A stretch of DNA of 64,000 nucleotides from Danxiaibacter sp048498555 (GTDB lineage Bacteria > Bacteroidota > Bacteroidia > Chitinophagales > Chitinophagaceae), in assembly GCA_048498555.1 (NCBI GenBank), contig JBEHXT010000004.1:248001-312000 (forward strand), read 5' to 3'. Both the position numbers and the translations under genes were made by a program. This document shows, in pieces, positions 25,278 through 33,625 of this stretch. The notes beneath the pieces were generated by a model, which worked only from the letters and a program-made list of their open reading frames with translations, was not told the origin of the DNA and did not search any database. Position 1 is the stretch's first letter. Every line of letters begins with the position of its first letter.

Positions 25278-26819
25278 ATGAAAAATCACCTGAAACTGCT
25301 CTATGTTCTTACTCTTATAAAAATCATTCTTCCCTTTCTTTTACAAAATTCTTACTACCAACCACACCGCGATGAATTTTTATACCTGGCGGAAGGGCAA
25401 CATCTAGCCTGGGGCTATATGGAAGTACCTCCTTTGCTTTCGGCTTTTGCATGGCTCACGCATTTGTTGGGTGGAGGAATGTTTTGGATAAAATTCTGGC
25501 CTTCGCTTTTCGGTGGATTAACCTTTTTACTTACCGGCAGAATTATTCTTTCTCTTGGCGGCCGGGCTTTTGCCATATGGCTGGCTTATCTTCCATTTGT
25601 GCTGGATGGCTACCTACGCCTCTTCTTTCTTTTTCAACCCAACTTTCTTGAAGTATTTTTTTGGACGGCGATTGTGTTTTCAGTTATCCGATACATTCAG
25701 ACAAATAAGAACAAGTGGCTATATTATTGCGGAATTAGTGTTGGTTTGGGATTAATGAGTAAATACTCAGTCGCCTTTTATACATTAAGCATTGTTGCAG
25801 GGCTGGCCTTAACATCACATCGAAAGATCTTTGCTAATAAACATCTTTATTTTGCTGCAATCATTGCCTTCACCATTTTTCTTCCAAACATCGTCTGGCA
25901 ATACAATCATTTGTTTCCCGTGTTGCATCACATGAGCGAGTTACAGGAAACACAGCTTCAATATATCAATCGATCTGCATTCATCATGGATCAATTTATG
26001 ATGAACCTTCCCTGTGTGTTTATTTGGGTTGCGGGATTACTTGCACTATTTTTCACTTCATCGCTTCGTGCGTATCGTTTTGTTGCGTGGGCATATATTT
26101 TTGTAATAATACTCTTACTTTACTTACAGGGAAAAGCTTATTACGCATTGGGTGCATATCCCGTGCTGTTCGCGTTTGGGGCATTTCAACTTGAAAAGAT
26201 CACCACGAATAGTTTCCGCTGGACGAGATTTGCAATGATACTATTTCCGGTTGCGTTGGGCTTGTTTTCTTTGCCCCTGGTATTGCCTATCGCGAAACCG
26301 GAACAACTTGCGAACTATTATGAAAAAACAAGGCTAAACAAAACAGGCGACTTTAAATGGGAAGATTTAAAAACACACCCATTGCCGCAAGATTTTGCCG
26401 ACATGATCGGATGGAAAGAATTGAGTGAAAAAGTCGCAGCAACATATCATAGCCTACCGGCGGATCAAAAGCAATCTGTGTTTATTTATTGTCGCGGTTA
26501 CTTCACTGCAGGTGCACTCAACTATTACGGCCCATCGCTCGGCCTTCCCGAAGCCTATAGTGATGACGCTAACTTTTTATGGTGGTTGCCTGATTCTTCT
26601 CACTCAAAAAACATGTTGTTCATTGGCCACAACATTCCGACAAAAGATGACCTTGTGTTTCAGCAGTATGAGAAATATGAGATCAAGGATTCTGTAAACA
26701 TGCCTTTGTTCAGAGAGAATGGGATGAAAGTAGTGTTGTTTGAAAATGGGAATGATTCATTGAACACGTTTATTGACAGATCAATTGCAGAGCAGAGGGC
26801 GGAATTTTTGAGAAAGTAA
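25278..26819 (+). CDS. ArnT/PMT-like membrane glycosyltransferase (GT39/GT83 type)
   Basis: The 513-residue protein has about 10-12 hydrophobic segments in its first ~380 residues and a soluble C-terminal domain. The early periplasmic loop YQPHRDEFLYLAEGQHLAWGYMEVPP carries the Asp/Glu pair used by polyprenyl-phosphate-sugar-dependent transferases such as ArnT and protein mannosyltransferases. It probably glycosylates a lipid A or envelope component; acceptor and donor are not readable. Confidence 0.85.
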   Translation: MKNHLKLLYVLTLIKIILPFLLQNSYYQPHRDEFLYLAEGQHLAWGYMEVPPLLSAFAWLTHLLGGGMFWIKFWPSLFGGLTFLLTGRIILSLGGRAFAIWLAYLPFVLDGYLRLFFLFQPNFLEVFFWTAIVFSVIRYIQTNKNKWLYYCGISVGLGLMSKYSVAFYTLSIVAGLALTSHRKIFANKHLYFAAIIAFTIFLPNIVWQYNHLFPVLHHMSELQETQLQYINRSAFIMDQFMMNLPCVFIWVAGLLALFFTSSLRAYRFVAWAYIFVIILLLYLQGKAYYALGAYPVLFAFGAFQLEKITTNSFRWTRFAMILFPVALGLFSLPLVLPIAKPEQLANYYEKTRLNKTGDFKWEDLKTHPLPQDFADMIGWKELSEKVAATYHSLPADQKQSVFIYCRGYFTAGALNYYGPSLGLPEAYSDDANFLWWLPDSSHSKNMLFIGHNIPTKDDLVFQQYEKYEIKDSVNMPLFRENGMKVVLFENGNDSLNTFIDRSIAEQRAEFLRK

Positions 26820-26822
26820 CAT

Positions 26823-26854
26823 TAATTGACAATTGAAATTTGACAATTGAAAAT
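26823..26854. repeat. 'TTGACAATTGAAA' direct repeat
   Basis: Two near-copies of TTGACAATTGAAA follow each other (26825-26837 and 26840-26852) right after the glycosyltransferase stop codon. The same word dominates the inverted repeats at 29345 and 39540. Confidence 0.75.
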
Positions 26855-26915
26855 GTGCGAACGGAGATATCAAATAAATCAGCCATCAAAAAATCGGACA
26901 TCAGCCATCTTGACC

Positions 26916-26923
26916 TATTTTTG
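26916..26923 (+). promoter_or_regulatory. -7 box of the B12-binding subunit gene
   Basis: TATTTTTG matches TAnnTTTG and lies 21 nt before the ATG. No clear -33 TTTG is seen at the expected distance. Confidence 0.4.
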
Positions 26924-26944
26924 AAATAACTAACAACGATTCAT

Positions 26945-27364
26945 ATGCCAACCGAATTAAAAAGGCCGCCACGGGTACTCGTAGCAAAAGTGGGATTAGA
27001 CGGGCACGATCGTGGTGCAAAAGTAATTGCTACTGCTCTAAGAGACGGCGGAATGGAAGTGATTTATACCGGTTTACGGCAGACACCCGAAATGGTTGTG
27101 AACGCTGCCATGCAGGAAGATGTGGACGCAATAGGCATTAGCATTTTATCCGGTGCACACATGACGGTCTTCCCCAAAATCATCAACCTGATGAAAGAGA
27201 AGAACATGAACGATGTTTTATTAACCGGTGGCGGAATTATCCCCGAAGACGATATGAAAACCCTACAGGAAATGGGTGTTGGCAAATTGTTTCCTCCCGG
27301 AACGGCAACCGGAGAAATAATTAATTACATCAACAGCTGGATACTCGAACACCGGCCATTTTAA
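26945..27364 (+). CDS. Stand-alone cobalamin-binding subunit of a methylmalonyl-CoA mutase-type enzyme
   Basis: The 139-residue protein is one B12-binding Rossmann domain. It has the base-off/His-on signature DGHDRG (Asp19-x-His21-x-x-Gly24), the SILSGAHM motif and LTGGGIIPEDD, and ends PPGTATGEIINYI. It matches the C-terminal part of methylmalonyl-CoA mutase and the small subunits of isobutyryl-type mutases. The catalytic large subunit is not in the window. A crotonase gene lies 1.2 kb downstream, which fits acyl-CoA metabolism. Confidence 0.92.
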   Translation: MPTELKRPPRVLVAKVGLDGHDRGAKVIATALRDGGMEVIYTGLRQTPEMVVNAAMQEDVDAIGISILSGAHMTVFPKIINLMKEKNMNDVLLTGGGIIPEDDMKTLQEMGVGKLFPPGTATGEIINYINSWILEHRPF

Positions 27365-27788
27365 TCGACCGATTGTACAAGTTGCTAAAACATGCAAGAA
27401 TTATAGCATAAAGTGTATTTGAAACACTAAAGCACTGCGAACAAAACGAAGCACAGCGGTTTTTACCACTAAGACATCAAGGACACTAAGGTGCACAAAG
27501 AATTAAGAAATACTGACACCCCTAAAGACGCAAAGCGCCTGTTTCTTACAACTGATTGCTTCGGTAAACATAAAATGTACCCATCTGACCGTGCCGCCGA
27601 CGGGAGCGCAACTTATAACCTTCAATTCAGCCAGTTTTAAGCTTTGCATTTAGGCTTTACGCTTTCTTTTTACGCTCAAACAAACGTAAAACGTACAACT
27701 TATAACGCACAACTCAATCAGCCTTAAGCTTCCTTCCCTCGCTTCAAAAAACGTAAAACGTATCACTTACAACTTACAACTCCGGGAG
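27365..27788. repeat. 424-bp gene-free gap filled with word repeats
   Basis: Seen in order are ACCACTAAGACATCAAGGAC (27457-27476), AGTTTTAAGCTTTGCATTTA plus GGCTTTACGCTTTC (27634-27667), and two copies of a ~33-bp unit starting AACGTAAAACGTA (27683 and 27750, 67 bp apart). No ORF or RNA gene was recognised. The AGTTTTAAGC...GGCTTT words recur at 35821-35844. Confidence 0.7.
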
Positions 27789-28391
27789 CTATATCTCCGG
27801 CAGCGTTACCCGCTTCCACTTTGAGATAAATCTGATCATTGCAATCAGCGCGATACAGATCAAGAGATTTATGTTATTGGTGATGGATGTATGTTTTAAA
27901 GCCACATAAACTGCGCCGCCAATGGCGCATGCAGTGGCATAAAGTTCGCCGCGCTTTAAAAGATTCGGGACTGAATTACAAAGGATATCCGCCAGCAAGC
28001 CGCCAAACGTAGCCGTAATAACGCCCATGGCAACAGCATAGAATTCGTTAATCCCGAAAAGAAGGCTTTTTTCTATACCTGCAACAGTGAACAAACCAAG
28101 CCCGAGTGCATCGGTTATCAAAATTGTTTTTTTGAACTTCCGCTGATCCAGCTTAAATAAAAATGTAATTGTGGTTGAAGAAAGAACCAGTACTAACGCA
28201 ATGTTATCGTTCACCCAATTTACTGGCCTTATGCCTATTAACAAATCACGGAGTGTTCCGCCACCATAGGCTGTAACAAAAGCCAACACTGTAGCCCCAA
28301 AAATATCCATACGATAACTTCGCGCTTTAAAGGCACCTGTAAGCGCAAAAATGAATATTCCCGAATAAGTAATAACGCTAAGAAAATTCAT
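27789..28391 (-). CDS. TRIC-type cation channel family protein (YicG/UPF0126)
   Basis: The 200-residue protein has about seven hydrophobic segments arranged as two three-helix repeats. Each repeat carries the family glycine motif (FVTAYGGGTLRDLLIG and VITATFGGLLADILC). These GGxxRD-like motifs line the pore of bacterial TRIC channels, which conduct K+/Na+. A single gene converging with the repeat-filled gap. Confidence 0.92.
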   Translation of the reverse strand: MNFLSVITYSGIFIFALTGAFKARSYRMDIFGATVLAFVTAYGGGTLRDLLIGIRPVNWVNDNIALVLVLSSTTITFLFKLDQRKFKKTILITDALGLGLFTVAGIEKSLLFGINEFYAVAMGVITATFGGLLADILCNSVPNLLKRGELYATACAIGGAVYVALKHTSITNNINLLICIALIAMIRFISKWKRVTLPEI

Positions 28392-28570
28392 GTATTCAAT
28401 ATAGGTTTTTAATCAGGCATCTGTTGCAGCCCTGCACAAAATAACGATTATACAATTGTAGTAAAAGCGCTGATTTACAGATGGAACACAAATTGCTTAC
28501 CTTAGACTATTCACAGGAAAACTCCATCTGTGTTACAAACATCTCTGATCAACCGTTTAAAAAATCTTCT

Positions 28571-29350
28571 ATGGCTTACCAGACGCTTCTGACAACGCTA
28601 GAAAATAATACGCTCATCATTACCATTAACCGGCCCGAAAAACTGAACGCACTTAACAGTACGGTTATTCATGAGCTGGGAACAGTAATTGACGAAGTTT
28701 ATGAAAACGTAAATATTAAATCTGCTATCATAACCGGCTCAGGCGAAAAAAGCTTTGTTGCGGGCGCGGACATCACAGAATTTCTTCAGTTGGATGCTTC
28801 ACAAGGCGAAGCACTCGCACGCAATGCACAGCAAAACGTATTCGATAAAATTGAAAACTCGCCTAAACCAATAGTTGCAGCAGTAAATGGCTTTGCCTTA
28901 GGTGGCGGATGCGAGCTGGCACTGGCTTGTCATTTTATCGTTGCCAGTGATAATGCAAAGTTTGCTCAGCCAGAAGTTAACCTCGGCATCATTCCGGGCT
29001 ATGGCGGAACACAAAGGCTTGTGCAACTTGTAGGAAAAGGCCGCGCAATGCAATTGGTTATGACAGGCGAACTGATCGCTGCTCAGGATGCTATGCAATA
29101 TGGTATTGTGAACAAAGTAGTGCAACCGTCAGACCTTTTGCAAACAGTAAAAGACATCCTGCAAATAATTCATACCAAAGCGCCACTGGCCATTACCAAG
29201 GTAATTGAATGCATTAACAATTTTGACCACACACAACAAGGCTACGACTTTGAGATAAAGAAATTTGGCGAGTGCTTTTCAACAAACGATATGAAAGAAG
29301 GAGCGACGGCCTTTATTGAGAAGAGAAAACCAAACTTTAAGGGGAATTGA
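28571..29350 (+). CDS. Enoyl-CoA hydratase/isomerase (crotonase)
   Basis: The start at 28571 gives MAYQTLLTTLENNTLIITIN and 259 residues, the usual crotonase size. An ATG at 28481 would add an atypical 30-residue leader. The oxyanion-hole motifs are FVAGADITEF and NGFALGGGCELALAC, and the catalytic Glu candidates lie in PEVNLGIIPGYGGTQR. It probably hydrates 2-enoyl-CoA in fatty acid or amino acid degradation. Its stop codon falls inside the left arm of the inverted repeat at 29345-29521. Confidence 0.94.
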   Translation: MAYQTLLTTLENNTLIITINRPEKLNALNSTVIHELGTVIDEVYENVNIKSAIITGSGEKSFVAGADITEFLQLDASQGEALARNAQQNVFDKIENSPKPIVAAVNGFALGGGCELALACHFIVASDNAKFAQPEVNLGIIPGYGGTQRLVQLVGKGRAMQLVMTGELIAAQDAMQYGIVNKVVQPSDLLQTVKDILQIIHTKAPLAITKVIECINNFDHTQQGYDFEIKKFGECFSTNDMKEGATAFIEKRKPNFKGN

Positions 29351-29521
29351 AAATTGACAAGGGACAATTGACAATGATTTGAGCGAACATCTCTGCGGCC
29401 CTCTGTGCAACCTCTTGTATTTTCTCCGTGTAACAAAATTCATTACACAGAATACACGGAGGAGACACAAAGTTGCACTGAGTTTAAAGCATTGTCAATT
29501 GTCCCTTGTCAATTTTCAATT
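29345..29521. repeat. Perfect 32-bp inverted repeat bridging two convergent genes
   Basis: The left arm 29345-29376 and the right arm 29490-29521 are exact complements built from AATTGAAAATTGACAAGGGA and CAATTGACAATG. Inside lies a second, GC-richer pair CTCCGTGTA (29424-29432) / TACACGGAG (29453-29461). The stop codons of both convergent genes are in the arms. Confidence 0.95.
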
Positions 29522-30513
29522 GAACTAAGTAGCTGTTGATCTTCTATTGTCAACGCACACTTAAAATGCCCTTCGGGGCAGGATGCATGCCCGTGCAACC
29601 CACAGGGACGACAGGATAAATTTATCTTCGTTTCAACTACAAAACGTTTGTCACTTAATGGGCCAAATCCAAAGGCATTGATCGTGCTACAGTAAACAGC
29701 TGTTACCGGCGCATTTACAGATGATGCCAGATGCATGGGTGCAGAATCATTTACATAATTCATCTTCGCGTCTTTGAACAAAGCACAAGATTGTAGGAAA
29801 TCCAGTTTACCGGCAAGGTTGACAACATTGCTACCAGTTCCTTCTATTATTTCATTACATAAATCAACATCCGTTGGTGCGCCGACAAGATATACTTGCA
29901 AATCAGCAGGTAACTTTTTTATAAAGCTGATCCATTTTTCCGGCGGGTATTGTTTGGTAAACCATACCGATGCTGGCGCGATGCATATATATGGTTGTTG
30001 CTTGTATTGCTGAACGCTATTGTAATCTTCTTTGGTTGGATAGAGCTTTGGCTTTGCCGGCTGATCGTCTGTAAAGTCCTCTATTAGTTTATTATTCCTT
30101 TCAATCTCATGAAAAATATGTGCGTCCGAAACATTGCTTACAACGTGTTTTACCTTTTTGGTGAATGCAAAACTCCAGGGGTTTTTATCGAAGCCAATTT
30201 TTTCTTTCGCATTGGAAAACGCAGTAATAAAACCGGTGGCTGCAAAACGTTGCACATTGATCACTTTATCATATTTCGCGGACCTTATTTGCTTCAATAA
30301 TTTTAAAAGATTGCCATACTTATTCTGCTTCTTATTCCACACCAAAACATTCCTGATATAAGGATGATTCTTCAGCATTGACTCATTGCCTTTGCGCACC
30401 ATGTAGTCGATCTCTGCATCGGGATAAAAGGCGTGCAGTTTCTCGAGTATGCCCGTTGCAAGTATTACATCTCCAATAAAAGCGGTTTGAATTACCAGGA
30501 ATCTTTTGTTCAT
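29509..30513 (-). CDS. ADP-heptose:LPS heptosyltransferase (GT9)
   Basis: The start at 30513 gives MNKRFLVIQTAFIGDVILATG, the canonical GT9 opening, and 334 residues. A longer in-frame extension to 30690 crosses repeats and is rejected. Further GT9 features are CIAPASVWFTKQYPPEKW and NYVNDSAPMHLASSVNAPVTAVY. It ends LLSSIEN with its stop supplied by the TTGA of the repeat arm. It should transfer heptose during lipopolysaccharide core assembly. A -7 box lies 5 nt before the ATG. Confidence 0.93.
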   Translation of the reverse strand: MNKRFLVIQTAFIGDVILATGILEKLHAFYPDAEIDYMVRKGNESMLKNHPYIRNVLVWNKKQNKYGNLLKLLKQIRSAKYDKVINVQRFAATGFITAFSNAKEKIGFDKNPWSFAFTKKVKHVVSNVSDAHIFHEIERNNKLIEDFTDDQPAKPKLYPTKEDYNSVQQYKQQPYICIAPASVWFTKQYPPEKWISFIKKLPADLQVYLVGAPTDVDLCNEIIEGTGSNVVNLAGKLDFLQSCALFKDAKMNYVNDSAPMHLASSVNAPVTAVYCSTINAFGFGPLSDKRFVVETKINLSCRPCGLHGHASCPEGHFKCALTIEDQQLLSSIEN

Positions 30514-30518
30514 CGAAG

Positions 30519-30526
30519 CAAAAATA
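30519..30526 (-). promoter_or_regulatory. -7 box 5 nt upstream of the heptosyltransferase ATG
   Basis: On the reverse strand TATTTTTG is followed by CTTCG and the ATG at 30513, predicting a leaderless mRNA. A -33 match is weak; that position lies in CCACGGAG-type repeat DNA. Confidence 0.45.
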
Positions 30527-30528
30527 AT

Positions 30529-30770
30529 AAAACCACGGAGACGTTTGAACCACAAAGGCACGAAGCACACAAAGCGGCACAAAAGCGAGCCAATTGAAAA
30601 TTGAAAAGGGAAAATTCCTGCCCGATTGACGTCGTTCAGGCGGGGAGAATGAATCTCAAGGAAAGAGTAAAAATAAGGAATAAGCGACATTTCGCTGCGC
30701 CGCTGCCTCTTTGCGATCTTTGCGTGAAACTATTCTTTGGTTGCTGTTCGCCGTTGTGGCTTAGTGGCGA
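30529..30770. repeat. Composite word-repeat array
   Basis: The array contains AACCACGGAGACGTTTGAAC, CACAAAGGCACGAAGCACAC and AAAGCGGCAC (30531-30580), CAATTGAAAATTGAAAAGGG (30591-30610), CGCTGCGCCGCTGCCTCTTT and GCGATCTTTGCGTG (30693-30726), and GCCGTTGTGGCTTAGTGGCG (30750-30769). No gene lies in this ~300-bp gap apart from the small ORF that follows. Confidence 0.65.
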
Positions 30771-30776
30771 TAAAAA

Positions 30777-30794
30777 AACACCTTTGCAGGTGTT
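30777..30794 (-). terminator. Intrinsic terminator of the 37-residue ORF
   Basis: On the reverse strand AACACCT/AGGTGTT with loop GCAA is followed by T7, 26 bp after the small ORF stop codon. Confidence 0.8.
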
Positions 30795-30820
30795 CAGTAA
30801 GGTTTTGACAGATTAAAAAC

Positions 30821-30934
30821 TTATTCCGTGATAAATTTTTTAAGTCTTTTGAATTGCTTCCTTTCGGGTGTTTCAAACAGTTCAATAAACTTGTTGAACA
30901 GTTTACCCAGGAAAGCCTGGTTGGCATTTTTCAT
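30821..30934 (-). CDS. Candidate 37-residue basic protein
   Basis: ATG at 30934 to TAA at 30821 encodes MKNANQAFLGKLFNKFIELF followed by a Lys-rich helix ending KKFITE. The sequence is amphipathic and basic. Its own terminator follows, and a near-consensus promoter (TTTG, 17-bp spacer, TATTTTG) can be read upstream around 30960-30990. No homology is recognised. Small size makes the call uncertain. Confidence 0.45.
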   Translation of the reverse strand: MKNANQAFLGKLFNKFIELFETPERKQFKRLKKFITE

Positions 30935-31065
30935 TGAATTGGAATTTCGAGCCCGCAAAATATAGCAAATTGTTAAATTCAAAATGCAACCACTAAAAAT
31001 TTAAGCCACTATTAATGTCATTATCACATTTATTGCTGCTTTTCCCGATTTGATTCATAAAAAAA

Positions 31066-31082
31066 GGCCGCTTATCGCGGCC
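31066..31082 (-). terminator. recQ intrinsic terminator
   Basis: On the reverse strand a GGCCGC/GCGGCC stem with loop GATAA is followed by T7, 24 bp after the recQ stop codon. Confidence 0.9.
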
Positions 31083-31105
31083 CTTTACAAATATTTCATT
31101 GGAGA

Positions 31106-33421
31106 TTAAATTCCATAAACACATAAGAACTTAATACGCATAATCTTTAATTGCTCCCAGGTGTAATTGCTATCAGCCATTTCTTCCTGTGCAACCTGTA
31201 AAGAAGATGTTTCGCAGCTTTTGAAATAATCAAGTATTTCATCCTGCTCATCATCATCCAACATATCATCAATGGCGTAATCCAGGTTTAGCTTGGTTCC
31301 GCTTGCAACAATAGTCTCCATTTCTTCAAGCATTGCATCCAACCTCAGGTCCTTATTCTTGGCAATTGTTTCTAATGGAATCTTTTTGTCAACGTTCTGA
31401 ATAATGTAGATTTTATTGTTGGCCTTGTTGGCAACGCTCTTCATTACAAAGTCATCCGGCTTTTCAATTTCATTCTCCTCAACGTACTTCGCAATTACTT
31501 CAATAAACGGCTTACCATATCTCAACGCCTTTCCTTTACTTACGCCGGAACATTTTTCAAGTTCTTGCATGCTTGTAGGATACATGGTGGCCATGTCCTG
31601 CAAAGAAGATTCAAGGAAGATCACAAACGGCGGCAACGCTTTTTTCTTAGCTTCTTTCTGGCGGATTTCCTTCAGCATGTTAAACAGCTTGTCATCTGTG
31701 GTAGATCCGGCATTACCGGCACCTTCGCTGCCTTCGTCATCATCTTCGTTCGCTTCTTCAAATAAGTTGTTCAGTACTATCTTGAATGAAGCGGGCTTCT
31801 TCAGGAATTTCTCACCATTTGCTGTAACCTTCAGCAGTCCGTATTCTTCTATATCTTTTCTAAGTAGATTCTCCAACAACATCTGCCTGATCAGGCTATT
31901 CCAGAAATGCTCGTCTTTTTCTTTACCAATACCAAATACCGGCAATTTCTCATGACGGAACATGGTAATCTGCGGAGTAAGCTTTCCTATCAAAATATTT
32001 ACAACGTATTCTGTCGGGAAGTTTTCATCCAAAGCAGTCACAGTTTTCAACACCATTACAGCTTCGTTCTTTGTCTCAACCTTTTCTTTCGGATTTAAAC
32101 AGTTGTCGCAATTGCCACAATTTTCTGTCTGCCATTCCTCACCAAAATAGTGCAGCAAAATCTTTCTGCGGCAAACAGAGCTTTCAGCAAAAGCCACGGT
32201 TTCATTAATCAGCTGCGCACCAATTTCTCTTTCACTCAATGGCTTATCACGCATCAGGTGTTCAAGCTTGGCAACGTCTTTATGAGAATAGTATAATATA
32301 CATTTTCCTTCCAGTCCATCACGGCCGGCGCGGCCTGTTTCCTGGTAATAATTTTCTATGGATTTTGGAATGTTGAAGTGGATCACAAAACGGATATCCG
32401 GTTTATCGATACCCATTCCAAAAGCGATGGTTGCTACAATAACCTGCACATCTTCATTCAGGAATTGATCCTGGCGGTCCGCACGCAGCTTTGCATCCAG
32501 GCCTGCATGGTAAGCAACCGCTTTAATGTTGTTTGCCACCAGCAGCTCCGCAAGCTCTTCAGTTGTTTTACGATTGAGTGTGTAAATAATCCCACTCTTT
32601 CCTTTGTTCTGAGAAATAAAGCGCACAATGCTTTTAACCGTCTGTTCCTTTTTAATTTTAGGCTGAATCTCGTAATAAAGATTTCCGCGATTAAAGGAAG
32701 AAATAAAAATGTTAGGATTTCTGAGGCCGAGGTTCTTAACAATATCGCTTTGAACCTTTGGTGTTGCTGTAGCTGTTAAGGCTACAACGGGAATATTCGG
32801 ATTGATTTCATCCATCATTTCACGCAGGCGCCTGTATTCAGGGCGAAAATCATGGCCCCATTCAGAAATACAGTGAGCCTCATCTACTGCGAAAAATGAG
32901 ATTGTCAGATCACTAAAAAATTCAATATTTTCCTGCTTGGTTAAGGTTTCAGGAGCCACATAGAGCAATTTGGTCTTGCCGCTCAGCAAATCGTCCTTAA
33001 CTTCTTTTATCTGCCCTTTGTTCAATGACGAGTTTAAAAAGTGGGCCACATTGTCATTCTCACTATACCCTCTTACCAGATCAACCTGGTTCTTCATCAA
33101 GGCAATCAATGGGCTAACGATAATGGCGCATCCCTCCATAATCATTGCCGGCAGTTGATAGCAAAGGCTTTTACCACCACCTGTTGGCATAATAACGAAA
33201 GTATCGTGGCCATTCAACAAGCTATGGATAGCTTCTTCCTGCCTGCCTTTAAATTGTTCAAAACCAAAGTTTTCGGATAGGCCGCCATGAATATCATAAC
33301 CATGAGGAGTGCCGTTTGATGACGCGGTTATTTTTTTTGTACCGGTTTTCTTTTCCGCTGCCGGTTCTGACACAGTTGTTTTCTTGGACCGTGTACTCAC
33401 TTTTTTTGTACTTGTTGCCAT
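31106..33421 (-). CDS. recQ: ATP-dependent DNA helicase RecQ
   Basis: The 771-residue protein begins with a ~40-residue Lys/Thr/Ser-rich tail. The helicase core follows, with Walker A MPTGGGKS, DEAHCISEWGHDFR and motif VI QETGRAGRDG. Then come the RecQ zinc domain (CRRKILLHYFGE...CGNCDNC), a winged-helix region and an HRDC domain (~575-660). An acidic/helical tail ends it (DDMLDDDEQDEILDYF...YTWEQLKIMRIK). It unwinds DNA 3'-5' in recombination and fork repair. The basic N-terminal tail and the long C-terminal tail exceed the E. coli form (~610 residues). Confidence 0.96.
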   Translation of the reverse strand: MATSTKKVSTRSKKTTVSEPAAEKKTGTKKITASSNGTPHGYDIHGGLSENFGFEQFKGRQEEAIHSLLNGHDTFVIMPTGGGKSLCYQLPAMIMEGCAIIVSPLIALMKNQVDLVRGYSENDNVAHFLNSSLNKGQIKEVKDDLLSGKTKLLYVAPETLTKQENIEFFSDLTISFFAVDEAHCISEWGHDFRPEYRRLREMMDEINPNIPVVALTATATPKVQSDIVKNLGLRNPNIFISSFNRGNLYYEIQPKIKKEQTVKSIVRFISQNKGKSGIIYTLNRKTTEELAELLVANNIKAVAYHAGLDAKLRADRQDQFLNEDVQVIVATIAFGMGIDKPDIRFVIHFNIPKSIENYYQETGRAGRDGLEGKCILYYSHKDVAKLEHLMRDKPLSEREIGAQLINETVAFAESSVCRRKILLHYFGEEWQTENCGNCDNCLNPKEKVETKNEAVMVLKTVTALDENFPTEYVVNILIGKLTPQITMFRHEKLPVFGIGKEKDEHFWNSLIRQMLLENLLRKDIEEYGLLKVTANGEKFLKKPASFKIVLNNLFEEANEDDDEGSEGAGNAGSTTDDKLFNMLKEIRQKEAKKKALPPFVIFLESSLQDMATMYPTSMQELEKCSGVSKGKALRYGKPFIEVIAKYVEENEIEKPDDFVMKSVANKANNKIYIIQNVDKKIPLETIAKNKDLRLDAMLEEMETIVASGTKLNLDYAIDDMLDDDEQDEILDYFKSCETSSLQVAQEEMADSNYTWEQLKIMRIKFLCVYGI

Positions 33422-33611
33422 GTTTTAATAGGGGTCATTTCCCACACCTTTTTAGTGACTTCCTTAAGTTACTGCTTTAATCCGGATACGGCAATAGGTG
33501 CCAGGACCTGGATTTTTTTACAACTGGTTGGTTAGTGTCTTAAAAACTTTCTAGAAGGGCAGCGAAGTTAATAATCATACGAATAATAATAAACTCTTAG
33601 GTGTTAAAGTT

Positions 33612-33619
33612 TAAATTTG
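33612..33619 (+). promoter_or_regulatory. -7 box 6 nt upstream of kdsD
   Basis: TAAATTTG matches TAnnTTTG and ends 6 nt before the ATG at 33626. No convincing -33 box is seen. Confidence 0.4.
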
Positions 33620-33625
33620 CAGCCA

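Noticed and set aside
30514..30690. 59-residue N-terminal extension of the heptosyltransferase
   Set aside because: It translates repeat DNA; the GT9 N-terminal strand begins at the internal Met, which also has a -7 box just upstream.
31416..31955. Long plus-strand ORF within recQ
   Set aside because: It is antisense to well-conserved RecQ sequence and its Ser/Phe-rich translation is typical of a shadow frame.
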